Positions 1 to 8,077 of a stretch of 10,979 nucleotides of DNA are shown here, piece by piece. Origin of the DNA: Desulfocapsa sp. (GTDB lineage: Bacteria; Desulfobacterota; Desulfobulbia; Desulfobulbales; Desulfocapsaceae); assembly GCA_030638765.1 (NCBI GenBank), contig DAOWDZ010000176.1, forward strand, positions 1 through 10,979, read 5' to 3'. The position numbers and the translations under genes were made by a program. Numbering within the stretch: the first letter of the stretch is position 1; every line of letters starts with the position of its first letter. The notes beneath the pieces are model-generated. The model saw nothing but the letters and a program-made list of their open reading frames with translations. It did not search any database and was not told where the DNA came from.

Positions 1-2
1 GA

Positions 3-161
3 GATCAAGCTGAAAGTATTTGCGACCAATGTAAAAAAGATGATGGTGATTTCATGCGTGTTACGGAATCATTTATCCACTGGTCAAAACCTGAGCCAAG
101 CGATGCTGCAAAAGAAAAAATTAATGCAAAAGTCCTTGGCACAATGCCGACAATCAACTGA
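3..161 (+). CDS. C-terminal end of an unrecognised protein (5' truncated)
   Basis: Frame 3 is open from the left edge to a TGA at 159-161 and gives the last 52 residues of a protein. The composition looks coding. The fragment has a CxxC pair (CDQC) about nine codons from the edge, then a polar stretch with FIHWSK and a lysine/alanine-rich tail. A CxxC could bind metal or be redox active, but no family is recognisable from this little sequence. The opposite strand is also open here (226-5), but it is best explained as the shadow of this frame. The gene ends 14 bases before a hairpin, consistent with the end of a transcription unit. Confidence 0.6.
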   Translation, partial: DQAESICDQCKKDDGDFMRVTESFIHWSKPEPSDAAKEKINAKVLGTMPTIN

Positions 162-175
162 TCACTAGGAACACC

Positions 176-213
176 ATGCAGAAGTAGTGGACAACGGGTC
201 ACTATTTCTGCAT
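176..213 (+). terminator. 15-bp hairpin after the truncated left gene
   Basis: Bases 176-190 pair with 199-213 around an 8-base loop. The arms are ATGCAGAAGTAGTGG and GTCACTATTTCTGCAT-like, giving 15 pairs of which two are G-U wobbles. It begins 14 bases after the upstream stop codon, where a terminator would be expected. It is not followed by a run of T, so it could be a weak or Rho-assisted terminator, or an mRNA 3'-end stabilising hairpin. Confidence 0.4.
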
Positions 214-218
214 ATAAT
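188..218 (+). promoter_or_regulatory. Weak candidate promoter for the OmpA-domain gene
   Basis: TATAAT at 213-218 is a perfect -10 hexamer. TGGACA at 188-193 matches 5 of 6 of the -35 consensus, but the spacer is 19 bases, which is long, and both elements overlap the arms of the 176-213 hairpin. An alternative perfect TTGACA at 250-255 has no good -10 at normal spacing. The choice of promoter for the downstream gene is therefore unsettled. Confidence 0.22.
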
Positions 219-321
219 CTGATCATTTAATTATCCTGATTTTCTTCATTTGACACTCTTTCAGACTCTCAGAGAACTTGCATTTGGAAACAATAAGGGT
301 TATCAATGTGCAGGTCATTTT

Positions 322-342
322 GTTTACCTGTTAAAGGTAAGC
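322..342 (+). promoter_or_regulatory. Inverted repeat in the leader of the OmpA-domain gene
   Basis: TTACCT (324-329) and AGGTAA (335-340) form a perfect 6-bp inverted repeat around a GTTAA loop. Adding a T-G wobble and a G-C pair extends it to 8 pairs (322-329 with 335-342). It is followed by TTTT at 343-346 and lies about 57 bases before the start codon. It could be an operator, a 5'-UTR hairpin or a weak attenuator; the sequence does not decide. Confidence 0.35.
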
Positions 343-398
343 TTTTAATTATCCCAAATTCATAAAATCGCTCAAACTTTTTTTTCGGGGAAATTCCA

Positions 399-2897
399 AT
401 GGGAAACACATCAAAAATCATCTATAGCAGTGTACTGGCAATACTTGTCGTTTCGTTATTTTTAATTTTTTACATGCAAAAAAGTGCTCAACTTGTCCTC
501 GACAAAAAAGCAATCGAACAAACTGTAATTAAAAATGAACAGACTATCGCCACCATCCAACAAACACTGGATGAAACGACTGCTTTGGTTGAAAGTACCA
601 AAAAGAAGAATAGTGAAATAAGTAATACCCTTCCTGAGCTCACAAACAGTATCGCCACTCTGGAGACAGAAAAAGCAGGGCTGGTTCAAAACCTCAAGGA
701 ACTTCAGGGGAAACTTGAAGAACAGCTTGCCATTGCCAATAAAGAACTGGCAAAATTCAATCAGCTTAGCAAACAAAGTGAAGAGCAACAGAGTCAACTG
801 GCCATTGCAGAGACACAAAATATTACGGCATCAGAAAACCTTAATGCTACTCAGGCTACACTGGATAATAAGAAAGAAGCATTACAACAACTCACGGCAG
901 AACTAAAAGAAAAGAATCAGGCCATAACTTTTTATAGTGAAAAGCTTGAAGCAAGTGCGGACATTCTGCGTATTGCCGAAACTGCACATGCCACCAAGGC
1001 TATGAACCTGACTCTGGTACTTGATGAATTAGCTGTAAAAACCAAATTGCTTGCCAGACTTCAGGATAAAATTGCGCAACTTTCCGGTAACCCTGCCTAT
1101 TCGGAGCCCCCATCAAGCAGTCAAAACAACTCTTCCATAGTTTCGGAAGTCAATGCTCTCATTGAACAGATGAATCGGGATAATGCTACTTCCAGAAACA
1201 AAAAGCTCCCGCAGGCCATGATTCAAATAAAAGAGCTGGAAATTAACAATTCCACATTACAGGCCAATATCAACGAGCAGAGTGCTCGTATTCAAGGTCT
1301 CTTAGGTGAGTTACAAAATAAAGAGCAGGCATTCACCTCTGAACAGGCAAAACACCAACAGCAACAAATAGATAATCATGCCTTAAACGAAGAGCTTGAA
1401 AAACTTCGTATCATTGAAGTGGAGGCCAACCAGGCACTCGCCCAAATGAAGGCTTTCCTCACCGACAAAGAGAATGAATTAGCGCAGAACATTACTCAAA
1501 ACGAAGAAAATAATGCTGCACTAACAGAAAAAATAACGGCACTCGAACTTCAGATACGTGAGGCAATGGAAAGTAATTCTGCCTTGACTGAGAATATCAC
1601 CAAAAAAGAAACCAACCTTAATGAACTTCAGACTACAAATGAGTCACTTAACAGTGAGCTTGTTCCAGCTAAGTCAGCACTTGAGAATGCACTTGCCGAG
1701 CTTACACAGCTAACTGCCGAAATGGAAACAACCAAGCTGACCTTGCAGGAGAGTTCACAGGAAAACAGCTCACTTTCAGCAAAAGCCGCAGAAACTCTGA
1801 CTGAGCTTACTCAAGCCAAAGAGCAAGCCGAAATTCTCACTGCACAATTCTCGGAATTACAGGAAAACAGCGCACAACAAGCACAGGAAATCATTTCTTT
1901 ACAAGATTCTTTTGATACACAAACCACAGCAATAACAACTGCAAAAAGTGAACTGGATGTCAAAATAGCTTCGGCAGAGATTTCTCTTCATATTGCACAG
2001 GAAGAATCAAACACCCTTAAAGAACAGCTCGACGCTTCCATGGCTGCTGTTACAGAAAAGGATGCGGCCATTCAAGAATTGACCACTCAGGTAACTGCTG
2101 ACAATAGTGTCGAACTTGAACAGAAGATTGCACAGCTCATGGAAGAAGCTGTAACTGTTAAAACTACAGCTGACGCACAGGTTGAAGAAATTACTGGTCT
2201 TATGACTGCAAAGGACGCTGCTGCTCAGGAACTGTCTGATAGCCAAAACCAAATCAGCACCCTTCAGGGAACAGTTACTGCCTTAACAGCTGAAAGAGAT
2301 CAACTCCTGCTTATGACCACTGACAGTGACAACGATGGTGTGTCTGATGCTAAAGACACCTGTCCTGAAACAATTGAGGGAGCCAAGGTAAATGAGCAGG
2401 GCTGTGAAGAAGATTCTGATAATGACGGCCTCGTAAACAGCCTAGACCTCTGTCCCGATACTGCAACTGATGCAGCAACCGACAAAGCTGGTTGTGCAGA
2501 CGATCAAACCACCGTGGTACTTGATGGAATCAATTTTCAGCTAGGTACTGCCGAACTTGCTGAGAGTGCACACGATTCGCTGAACATTACAGCAAATATC
2601 CTGCAGAAAAATCCTTCGTTAAACATGGAAATAGCTGGACACACAGACTCCATTGGAGAAGCTGAATCTAACCTGCAACTCTCAACAATTCGTGCTGAGT
2701 CTGTACTCAAATATCTTGTGGCAAGAGGTGTTTCTGCCGATCGTCTTCAAGCACAAGGCTATGGTGCAACTAATCCCATTGCGGACAATGCAACTGACGC
2801 CGGACGTTCTAAAAATCGTAGAGTTGAACTGAGAAGAACCGAGACATCGGAAGAAGCATCTACTGAAACAGAACAGCCAAAGGAAACCACTGAATAA
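399..2897 (+). CDS. Large membrane-anchored coiled-coil protein with TSP type-3 repeats and OmpA C-terminal domain
   Basis: This 832-residue protein probably links an envelope membrane to peptidoglycan. Residues about 7-26 form one hydrophobic segment after MGNTSK. There is no lipobox and no clear AxA cleavage site, so an uncleaved inner-membrane anchor is as likely as a signal peptide. Residues about 35-635 are rich in Glu, Gln, Lys, Leu and Ala, with the heptad character of a coiled coil, broken near 229-247 by a Gly/Pro/Ser/Asn stretch. Two calcium-binding thrombospondin type-3 style repeats follow, DSDNDGVSD from 642 and DSDNDGLVN from 672, each ending in a CP motif (DTCPET, DLCPDT). The OmpA domain covers about 704-815, with GHTDSIG at 747-753 and NRRVELRR near 806-813 as the peptidoglycan-binding signature. 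The ATG at 399 has a CGGGGA ribosome-binding sequence seven bases upstream. It converges with cbiA and shares a terminator. Domain calls are secure; the cellular role is inferred. Confidence 0.93.
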   Translation: MGNTSKIIYSSVLAILVVSLFLIFYMQKSAQLVLDKKAIEQTVIKNEQTIATIQQTLDETTALVESTKKKNSEISNTLPELTNSIATLETEKAGLVQNLKELQGKLEEQLAIANKELAKFNQLSKQSEEQQSQLAIAETQNITASENLNATQATLDNKKEALQQLTAELKEKNQAITFYSEKLEASADILRIAETAHATKAMNLTLVLDELAVKTKLLARLQDKIAQLSGNPAYSEPPSSSQNNSSIVSEVNALIEQMNRDNATSRNKKLPQAMIQIKELEINNSTLQANINEQSARIQGLLGELQNKEQAFTSEQAKHQQQQIDNHALNEELEKLRIIEVEANQALAQMKAFLTDKENELAQNITQNEENNAALTEKITALELQIREAMESNSALTENITKKETNLNELQTTNESLNSELVPAKSALENALAELTQLTAEMETTKLTLQESSQENSSLSAKAAETLTELTQAKEQAEILTAQFSELQENSAQQAQEIISLQDSFDTQTTAITTAKSELDVKIASAEISLHIAQEESNTLKEQLDASMAAVTEKDAAIQELTTQVTADNSVELEQKIAQLMEEAVTVKTTADAQVEEITGLMTAKDAAAQELSDSQNQISTLQGTVTALTAERDQLLLMTTDSDNDGVSDAKDTCPETIEGAKVNEQGCEEDSDNDGLVNSLDLCPDTATDAATDKAGCADDQTTVVLDGINFQLGTAELAESAHDSLNITANILQKNPSLNMEIAGHTDSIGEAESNLQLSTIRAESVLKYLVARGVSADRLQAQGYGATNPIADNATDAGRSKNRRVELRRTETSEEASTETEQPKETTE

Positions 2898-2910
2898 AGT
2901 CACACTACTC

Positions 2911-2935
2911 TGATATTACCAAGGCGGTATTATCA
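2911..2935. other. Imperfect hairpin downstream of the OmpA-domain gene
   Basis: TGATATTACC (2911-2920) and GGTATTATCA (2926-2935) are inverted repeats with a single mismatch around a 5-base loop (AAGGC). It lies 13 bases past the stop codon and 25 bases before the strong terminator. It has no T-run, so it may protect the 3' end of the mRNA rather than terminate by itself. Confidence 0.3.
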
Positions 2936-2960
2936 GCCACATCATACAGAAATAAAATCT

Positions 2961-2999
2961 ATTCCCAGGTATATGATTCATATACCTGGGAATTTTTTT
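2961..2999. terminator. Strong shared terminator between convergent genes
   Basis: Bases 2961-2975 (ATTCCCAGGTATATG) are perfectly complementary to 2979-2993, giving a 15-bp stem with a 3-base ATT loop. On the plus strand it is followed by seven T (2993-2999), a classic intrinsic terminator for the OmpA-domain gene. On the minus strand the same stem is followed by AGATTTTATTTC, moderately T-rich, so it probably also ends the uvrB-cbiA operon. The right arm lies inside the coding end of cbiA, whose stop codon is at 2978-2980. Confidence 0.92.
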
Positions 3000-4357
3000 G
3001 TCCTACGACAACATCTCATAAAACCTTCAGCCCACTCAGGTGTGCCCAATGCATGAATATGAGTATAAAGGGCAAGAACATTATTAAAAACCAAACCTTC
3101 ACGTTTCTCTGAGAAACCGACTCCCCTTTTCATCTTAAATGTAAGATCTTCCGGATTACCAGGCCACTCCAGTATCGTTGAATAACGAAATTCATGGCCT
3201 TTTATTTCCGTGCCTTTCTCGTAAAAAGGATTACCACCATCCACTTCAAATATCGAATACCCATGAGCCTGCGGTTTTTGTGACATTCCAAAACGAACTG
3301 GGAAAATTCCGGCTAGTGGATACACCTCGCCGTCAAGTTCTATTGATTTTCCAAGATAGATCAATCCTCCACATTCAGCATATATTGGAAGCCCTCTTTC
3401 TGCAGCATCCTTCACTGAATTGCGAAATGAGGTATTAGCGGCAAGTTTCTTAGCACTTGTTTCAGGAAAACCGCCTCCGATATAAAGACCATCAAGATCT
3501 GGCAGTTCCTCTTCCGTCATTGCATCAATGGTGATTAATTCTGCCCCTTCCTTTTCGAGTGCTTCCAGGTTCTCCGAATAATAAAATTGAAAGGCTGCAT
3601 CCATTAAGAGGCCAATTCGAAGTTTTTCCACATTTCTTGGTTGCAGGTTGCCCTGACTCTTCTTACCAAGTGGAACCATAAGTTCCTGAATACGATCAAG
3701 ATCAAGATTTTCAGCAGCAATATCAGCCAGGAACTGCATTGCCTCATCACTATCCTCATATTCCTGATGTGGAGTGACTCCCAGATGACGCATGGGAAAG
3801 ATATCACGTTTCATTCGTGGGATAGCGCCAAGAACCGGTAATCCTGTATATTTTTCAACGGCCTGTGTCACAATGGATTTATGTCGTTTCGTACCTATCT
3901 GATTGAGAACAACACCGCAAATGTTAACACGTTCATCGAGTTTCATGCACCCAAGTACCATGGCGGCAACCGTCCTTGTAGTCTTGGTACAGTTCACCAC
4001 AAGTAATATAGGAAGATTTAACGAGAGAGCGAGTTCTGCCGTGGAATATCCTCCTTCGATATTTACGCCATCATACAAACCTCGATTGCCTTCAAGAACA
4101 ACCATATCAGCTCCGGCGCTATGACTGAGAAAAGAGTTCTGAATAATCTCTTCATTCATAAGGTAGGGATCAAGGTTATAACAGTTTCTTCCGGCTGCAA
4201 GCTTCATCCAGCCGGCATCGATGTAATCCGGCCCTTTTTTAAAGGGAACAACACTTTTACCCTGTTGTGCAAATGCAGCTGTTAATCCTACAGAGACAAC
4301 ACTTTTACCTGAACCTCCGGAAAGCCCGGCCACAACGATTCCTTTAGTCATATTCAT
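2978..4357 (-). CDS. cbiA: Cobyrinate a,c-diamide synthase family (CbiA / DsrN type)
   Basis: A 459-residue ATP- and glutamine-dependent amidotransferase, of normal length for CbiA. The N-terminal ATPase part carries the P-loop GLSGGSGKS (11-19), GPDYIDAGW (42-50) and a LEGNRGLYDG motif (88-97). The C-terminal glutamine amidotransferase part carries GGGFPE (294-299), the nucleophile Cys329 in AECGGL, GHEFRYS (387-393) and THIHALGTPEW (432-442). CbiA amidates the a and c side chains of cobyrinate in cobalamin synthesis. In sulfate reducers the homologue DsrN is thought to amidate the siroheme of dissimilatory sulfite reductase. No cob/cbi or dsr gene is in view, so the substrate cannot be decided here. 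Start: ATG at 4357 and a second ATG two codons later are both possible, neither with a strong ribosome-binding sequence (AAGTAG is nearby). It lies 11 bases after the acyltransferase, third in the uvrB operon, and its last codons form one arm of the shared terminator. Confidence 0.9.
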   Translation of the reverse strand: MNMTKGIVVAGLSGGSGKSVVSVGLTAAFAQQGKSVVPFKKGPDYIDAGWMKLAAGRNCYNLDPYLMNEEIIQNSFLSHSAGADMVVLEGNRGLYDGVNIEGGYSTAELALSLNLPILLVVNCTKTTRTVAAMVLGCMKLDERVNICGVVLNQIGTKRHKSIVTQAVEKYTGLPVLGAIPRMKRDIFPMRHLGVTPHQEYEDSDEAMQFLADIAAENLDLDRIQELMVPLGKKSQGNLQPRNVEKLRIGLLMDAAFQFYYSENLEALEKEGAELITIDAMTEEELPDLDGLYIGGGFPETSAKKLAANTSFRNSVKDAAERGLPIYAECGGLIYLGKSIELDGEVYPLAGIFPVRFGMSQKPQAHGYSIFEVDGGNPFYEKGTEIKGHEFRYSTILEWPGNPEDLTFKMKRGVGFSEKREGLVFNNVLALYTHIHALGTPEWAEGFMRCCRRTKKFPGI

Positions 4358-4368
4358 CTACTTATGTA

Positions 4369-5040
4369 TTAATGTGTAATCTTACCCTGTAATCCCCAGG
4401 CCTCTGTGTATAAATCATTAAGACGATTTTCTAATATCAATCGGTACTCTTCAATGCCATCAGATTTAATTTTTGGAGGTACATCTAATGGTTCACCATA
4501 GAAAAATTCGATCTTTGAAAAAGGCATTGGCAGGCTCGTTCCATCCCACGAAGCAAATCGCTTGTAGTTGTTACAGGACCAGAGAAATGGGAGAATCGGA
4601 GCACCTGTACGAGAGGCAAGCATGACACATCCTGCCTGTACAACTCTTGGTGGACCCAGTGAACCATCTGCGACAATAGCCGCATTTTTTCCTTGGCGAA
4701 TATGCCTCATTAACCCTTTCATGGCCTTAATTCCGCCTCTCGACCTCGAACCGCGTACTGTCTCATAACCCATTTTCTTTACAATATTGCTTACGATTTC
4801 TCCATCTTTGCTGGCACTGACCATTGCCACTCCACCAATTTTCCTTAGAAAGAACATAGAAAACAAAATAGAATAATGCCAGAAGCTCCCAATAGCAGGT
4901 CCATCATGAGCATCTATCTGATCTCGATGTTCCTGGCCATGGATATTAATTCGACAGGTAGAATACAACAAAACTGAAATCCATTGAAAAATAACGGGGA
5001 CAACCTTCAGAAAGAGACGATACACAACAGTGTCTTTCAT
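4369..5040 (-). CDS. DUF374 family lysophospholipid acyltransferase
   Basis: A 223-residue protein of the DUF374 group within the lysophospholipid/LpxL-like acyltransferase superfamily, expected to move an acyl chain onto a membrane lipid or lipid A precursor at the inner membrane. A hydrophobic N-terminal segment lies near residues 8-27. Family marks are SFWHYSIL (52-59) with the likely catalytic His55, SASKDGE (75-81), RGSRSRGG (97-104), and the ADGSLGPPR block (124-132), which matches the DGPRGP element usual in this family but with Ser-Leu in place of Pro-Arg. The ATG overlaps the uvrB stop as ATGA (5037-5040), so translation is probably coupled; a GGAG lies about 11 bases upstream inside uvrB. 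The family is clear; the substrate is unknown. Confidence 0.87.
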   Translation of the reverse strand: MKDTVVYRLFLKVVPVIFQWISVLLYSTCRINIHGQEHRDQIDAHDGPAIGSFWHYSILFSMFFLRKIGGVAMVSASKDGEIVSNIVKKMGYETVRGSRSRGGIKAMKGLMRHIRQGKNAAIVADGSLGPPRVVQAGCVMLASRTGAPILPFLWSCNNYKRFASWDGTSLPMPFSKIEFFYGEPLDVPPKIKSDGIEEYRLILENRLNDLYTEAWGLQGKITH

Positions 5041-7058
5041 CCTATTTCAATCTCCAATTTCCGTAGTGCTTTAATTCTATCGCGAATGGCAGCAGCTTCT
5101 TCAAAAGCAAGCTCTTTAGCAGCAGTTTGCATCTCTTTTTCCAATTTTTTAATCTCCTGTTCTAGTTCTGAGATACTCAAGTAAACAGGTAAATCTTCAG
5201 CTGCCGTTAACAGTGAACTGGAATGATCATCTGCAGCCTGATACCCACTGGCCTTCAAATGTTTCTGGAGGGTATCCTTCACCTTAGACTTTATCGTTTC
5301 CGGTATAATACCATGTTCAAGATTATACGCTTTCTGAATTGTACGCCTTCTTTCGGTTTCTTCTATTGTGCGTTCCATGGACCCTGTCATGTCATCAGCA
5401 TACAAGATAACCCGTCCTTCAGCATTTCGTGCAGCACGGCCACAGGTCTGGATCAAAGATCGTTCTGAACGCAGAAACCCCTCTTTATCAGCATCAAGTA
5501 TAGCCACTAAAGAGACTTCCGGGATATCCAACCCTTCCCGAAGAAGATTAATACCAACTAAAACATTGTAGTCACCATTGCGGAGATCTCTTATTAATTC
5601 TATTCGTTCCAATGTTTTAATATCGGAATGAAGATAGCGCACCTTTACACCAAGATTTTCATAATAATCAGTAAGGTCCTCAGCCATTCGTTTAGTAAGA
5701 GTTGTAATCAGAACAGCCTCGTTACGATCAGTCCTTAACCTGACCTCCTCTAAAAGATCATCCACCTGACTTGTTGCAGGTCGTACTTCAATTTTCGGAT
5801 CAAGGAGTCCGGTGGGCCTTATTATCTGACCAATCAGACGTCCTTCAGCCTCTTCAATTTCAAAAGCTCCAGGTGTTGCTGACACATAGACTATCTGATT
5901 GATACGAGTCTGAAATTCCTCAAAACGCAATGGGCGATTGTCTAGTGCGGATGGAAGACGAAAGCCATAATGAACAAGAGTTTTTTTCCGGGATCTGTCT
6001 CCATTATACATACCATTCAACTGAGGAACCCCTATATGAGATTCGTCTATGATAAGAAGATAATCTTCCTCAAAATAATCAAGTAAATTTGGAGGTGCAA
6101 CTCCGGGCACTTTTCCGGTGAGATGCCTTGAATAATTTTCAATTCCATTGCAGTACCCAAGCTCCTGTATCATTTCCAGGTCAAACATTGTCTTCTGCTC
6201 CAGACGCTGCAGCTCCACAAGTCGGTTTTCTCTTTGAAAATATTCCAGTCTTTCTATGAGTTCTTCTTTAATCGTCTCAACTGCGACCTGCAATCTATCC
6301 TTGGAGGTGACAAAATGACTCCCTGGAAAAACGGTATATTCCTGTAACCGTTCAAGGACCACACCTCGTAATGGATCTATAACTGATATGGTTTCGACTG
6401 TATCGCCAAAAAATTCAAGTCGAATTGCTCTATCTTCTTCATGAACAGGGAAGATATCTATCACATCGCCACGTACCCTGAAGGTTCCTCGATGAAACGA
6501 GATATCATTTCGTTCATAGAGCATGTACACCAGGCGGCGCTGCACCTGTTCCGGGGCAAAGTCTTCATCACATTGAAGAAAAAGGTGCATGTTTTTATAT
6601 TCTTCAGGTGATCCAAGACCATAAATACATGAAACAGAAGCTACAATAATCACATCCCTTCGTGTAAGCAGAGATCGGGTTGCGGAGTGACGCATTTTAT
6701 CAATTGCGTCATTGATTGCTGAATCTTTTTCAATATACGTATCAGATGAAGGTATGTAAGCCTCAGGCTGATAATAATCATAGTAGGAGACAAAATATTC
6801 AACTGCATTATGTGGAAACAGCTCTTTGAATTCTGAAAAAAGTTGGGCTGCGAGGGTTTTATTCGGTGCAATAATAAGAGTTGGTTTTTGAACATTTTCA
6901 ATGACAGAAGCCATGGTAAAGGTTTTTCCGGAACCCGTAACACCGAGTAACACCTGACTTCTGGCACCTGAATTAATACCACTTGTAATAGTTTCGATGG
7001 CTTCAGGTTGATCTCCCGATGGTTTGAAAGGAGCTATGAGTTCAAAGGACTTATTCAT
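5037..7058 (-). CDS. uvrB: UvrB, excision nuclease ABC subunit B
   Basis: The damage-verifying helicase-like subunit of nucleotide excision repair, loaded by UvrA and recruiting UvrC. It has 673 residues, as in E. coli. Visible motifs: Walker A GVTGSGKT (39-46); the tyrosine-rich beta-hairpin [11 protein letters not shown] (91-101), which inserts between DNA strands; Walker B IDESH (337-341), followed by IGVPQ rather than the common [20 protein letters not shown] (363-377); VSATPG (392-397); RPTGLLDP (414-421); helicase motif [11 protein letters not shown] (537-545); and a C-terminal UVR motif (about 630-665) that contacts UvrC. The ATG at 7058 starts the expected MNKSFELI sequence, although no strong ribosome-binding sequence precedes it. 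It is first in a minus-strand operon and overlaps the next gene by 4 bases. No convincing minus-strand promoter or SOS box was found in the 141-base gap to the divergent regulator. Confidence 0.98.
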   Translation of the reverse strand: MNKSFELIAPFKPSGDQPEAIETITSGINSGARSQVLLGVTGSGKTFTMASVIENVQKPTLIIAPNKTLAAQLFSEFKELFPHNAVEYFVSYYDYYQPEAYIPSSDTYIEKDSAINDAIDKMRHSATRSLLTRRDVIIVASVSCIYGLGSPEEYKNMHLFLQCDEDFAPEQVQRRLVYMLYERNDISFHRGTFRVRGDVIDIFPVHEEDRAIRLEFFGDTVETISVIDPLRGVVLERLQEYTVFPGSHFVTSKDRLQVAVETIKEELIERLEYFQRENRLVELQRLEQKTMFDLEMIQELGYCNGIENYSRHLTGKVPGVAPPNLLDYFEEDYLLIIDESHIGVPQLNGMYNGDRSRKKTLVHYGFRLPSALDNRPLRFEEFQTRINQIVYVSATPGAFEIEEAEGRLIGQIIRPTGLLDPKIEVRPATSQVDDLLEEVRLRTDRNEAVLITTLTKRMAEDLTDYYENLGVKVRYLHSDIKTLERIELIRDLRNGDYNVLVGINLLREGLDIPEVSLVAILDADKEGFLRSERSLIQTCGRAARNAEGRVILYADDMTGSMERTIEETERRRTIQKAYNLEHGIIPETIKSKVKDTLQKHLKASGYQAADDHSSSLLTAAEDLPVYLSISELEQEIKKLEKEMQTAAKELAFEEAAAIRDRIKALRKLEIEIG

Positions 7059-7134
7059 TATATTTTCAATTACAAATTTTCATAAAAACGTACTCATGAT
7101 CTTACCTAAAAACCTTTGACAAGTAGCTAAATAT

Positions 7135-7158
7135 TCTGATACTCTATATTTTATCAGA
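7135..7158. promoter_or_regulatory. Candidate operator: TCTGATA inverted repeat over the regulator promoter
   Basis: TCTGATA (7135-7141) and TATCAGA (7152-7158) form a perfect 7-bp inverted repeat with arm centres 17 bp apart. The left arm coincides with the candidate -35 and the right arm touches the -10 (7159-7164). A related TCTGATT follows at 7170-7176. The position suits a dimeric regulator that blocks or reshapes this promoter, perhaps the response regulator itself. It does not match the NarL heptamer pattern well. Confidence 0.35.
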
Positions 7159-7164
7159 TATAAT
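7136..7164 (+). promoter_or_regulatory. Candidate promoter of the response regulator
   Basis: A perfect TATAAT (7159-7164) lies 17 bases after CTGATA (7136-7141, 4 of 6 against the -35 consensus). An overlapping alternative uses the perfect TTGACA at 7116-7121 with a weak GATACT at 7138-7143 (16-base spacer). Either would give a leader of a few tens of bases before the start at 7200. Confidence 0.45.
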
Positions 7165-7199
7165 ACCAGTCTGATTGATATAAATTCTGGGAGACACTC

Positions 7200-7838
7200 T
7201 TGGTGAACAAAACTTCTGTAGTAATTATTGATGACCATCCTGTTATCCGTCATGGAGTAAAATCCGTTGTGGACAGACAACCTGATATGATCACGGTTGG
7301 AGAATCAGACTCCGCCACCAGAGCACTCCCCATGATAAAAAAGACACAACCTGATGTGGCAATTCTGGATATCAGCATGAGCGGCATCAGTGGTATTGAT
7401 CTCATCCCCTACATTAATGACCTGTCAGAGAAAACAATCATTATCATTTACACAATGAACGACAAACCTGATACGATTCTGCGTGCATTTAAGGCTGGTG
7501 CTAAAGGGTATATATTAAAAGCTGATCTCATTCGTGATCTTCTTGTAGCAATTCAGCAAGTGATAAAAGGAGAAATGGTCTTCAGTAAAACATTCCCTGA
7601 CAGCTTTAAAGATAAAATATTAAACGGTGATCCTGATGAAGGCCTTCTCTCCCTTCTTTCTCCACGCGAACATGAGATAGCGAATCTTCTTGCCCAGAGA
7701 CTCACTCCTGATAATATAGGCGAAATTCTCTTTATCAGTCCAAAAACAGTACGGGTACACAGAACAAATATTATGCATAAATTAAATTGTTCCAAAGCTA
7801 ATGAATTGCTACTTTTATTGCACGATCACTACATATAA
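7200..7838 (+). CDS. NarL/FixJ-type response regulator (receiver + LuxR HTH), orphan
   Basis: A 212-residue two-domain regulator. The receiver spans about 6-125, with acidic pair Asp11-Asp12, phosphoacceptor Asp57 in ILDISMSG, Thr85 and Lys107 in GYILKAD, all the residues needed for phosphorylation. The LuxR-type DNA-binding domain is near 150-210: LSPREHEIANLLAQ opens it, and SPKTVRVHRTNIMHKL (180-195) holds the recognition helix. The usual Gly/Lys of the helix turn is replaced in RLTPDNIGEIL. No histidine kinase is adjacent, so the sensor must be elsewhere. The start is TTG at 7200 or GTG at 7203: GGGAG at 7189-7193 is six bases before TTG and nine before GTG, so both are possible. It is divergent from uvrB and ends at a terminator shared with HU. 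Targets cannot be read from this window. Confidence 0.93.
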   Translation: MVNKTSVVIIDDHPVIRHGVKSVVDRQPDMITVGESDSATRALPMIKKTQPDVAILDISMSGISGIDLIPYINDLSEKTIIIIYTMNDKPDTILRAFKAGAKGYILKADLIRDLLVAIQQVIKGEMVFSKTFPDSFKDKILNGDPDEGLLSLLSPREHEIANLLAQRLTPDNIGEILFISPKTVRVHRTNIMHKLNCSKANELLLLLHDHYI

Positions 7839-7982
7839 CAACTGCCGAGCACTTGCTTCAATAATTTCATTCTTCCTGGAACACCAGATCCACTTCTGCT
7901 CTCACTAACCGTTTTCAATTACCCATATCACCACAAAAAATTGACACTGAACTTTCGTCGTCTACTTTTTCCTTTTAAAACA

Positions 7983-8024
7983 AAAAAACCTGTTCCTTCC
8001 ACTAAGGAAGAGAACAGGTTTTTT
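7983..8024. terminator. Bidirectional terminator between response regulator and HU
   Basis: AAAAAACCTGTTC (7983-7995) pairs perfectly with 8012-8024. CTTCC (7996-8000) pairs with GGAAG (8006-8010) after a single bulged A (8011), leaving a 5-base loop. The outer A-T pairs give six T at the plus-strand end and seven T on the minus strand, so it should work in both directions for the convergent genes. The preceding stretch (7839-7982) shows no gene or other structure. Confidence 0.9.
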
Positions 8025-8077
8025 GCAACTTAAATATCCGTCATCAGGCAGATATCTATAGAACAACTTTAGAAGTC

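Noticed and set aside
5..226. Open minus-strand frame of 73 codons at the left edge
   Set aside because: It overlaps the plus-strand coding end (3-161), extends across the hairpin, has no ribosome-binding sequence and resembles no family.
250..255. Perfect TTGACA as -35 of the OmpA-domain gene
   Set aside because: No acceptable -10 lies 15-19 bases downstream.
7059..7199. SOS (LexA) box controlling uvrB
   Set aside because: No CTGT-N8-ACAG or similar palindrome was found; the inverted repeat there is TCTGATA, better placed for the divergent regulator.
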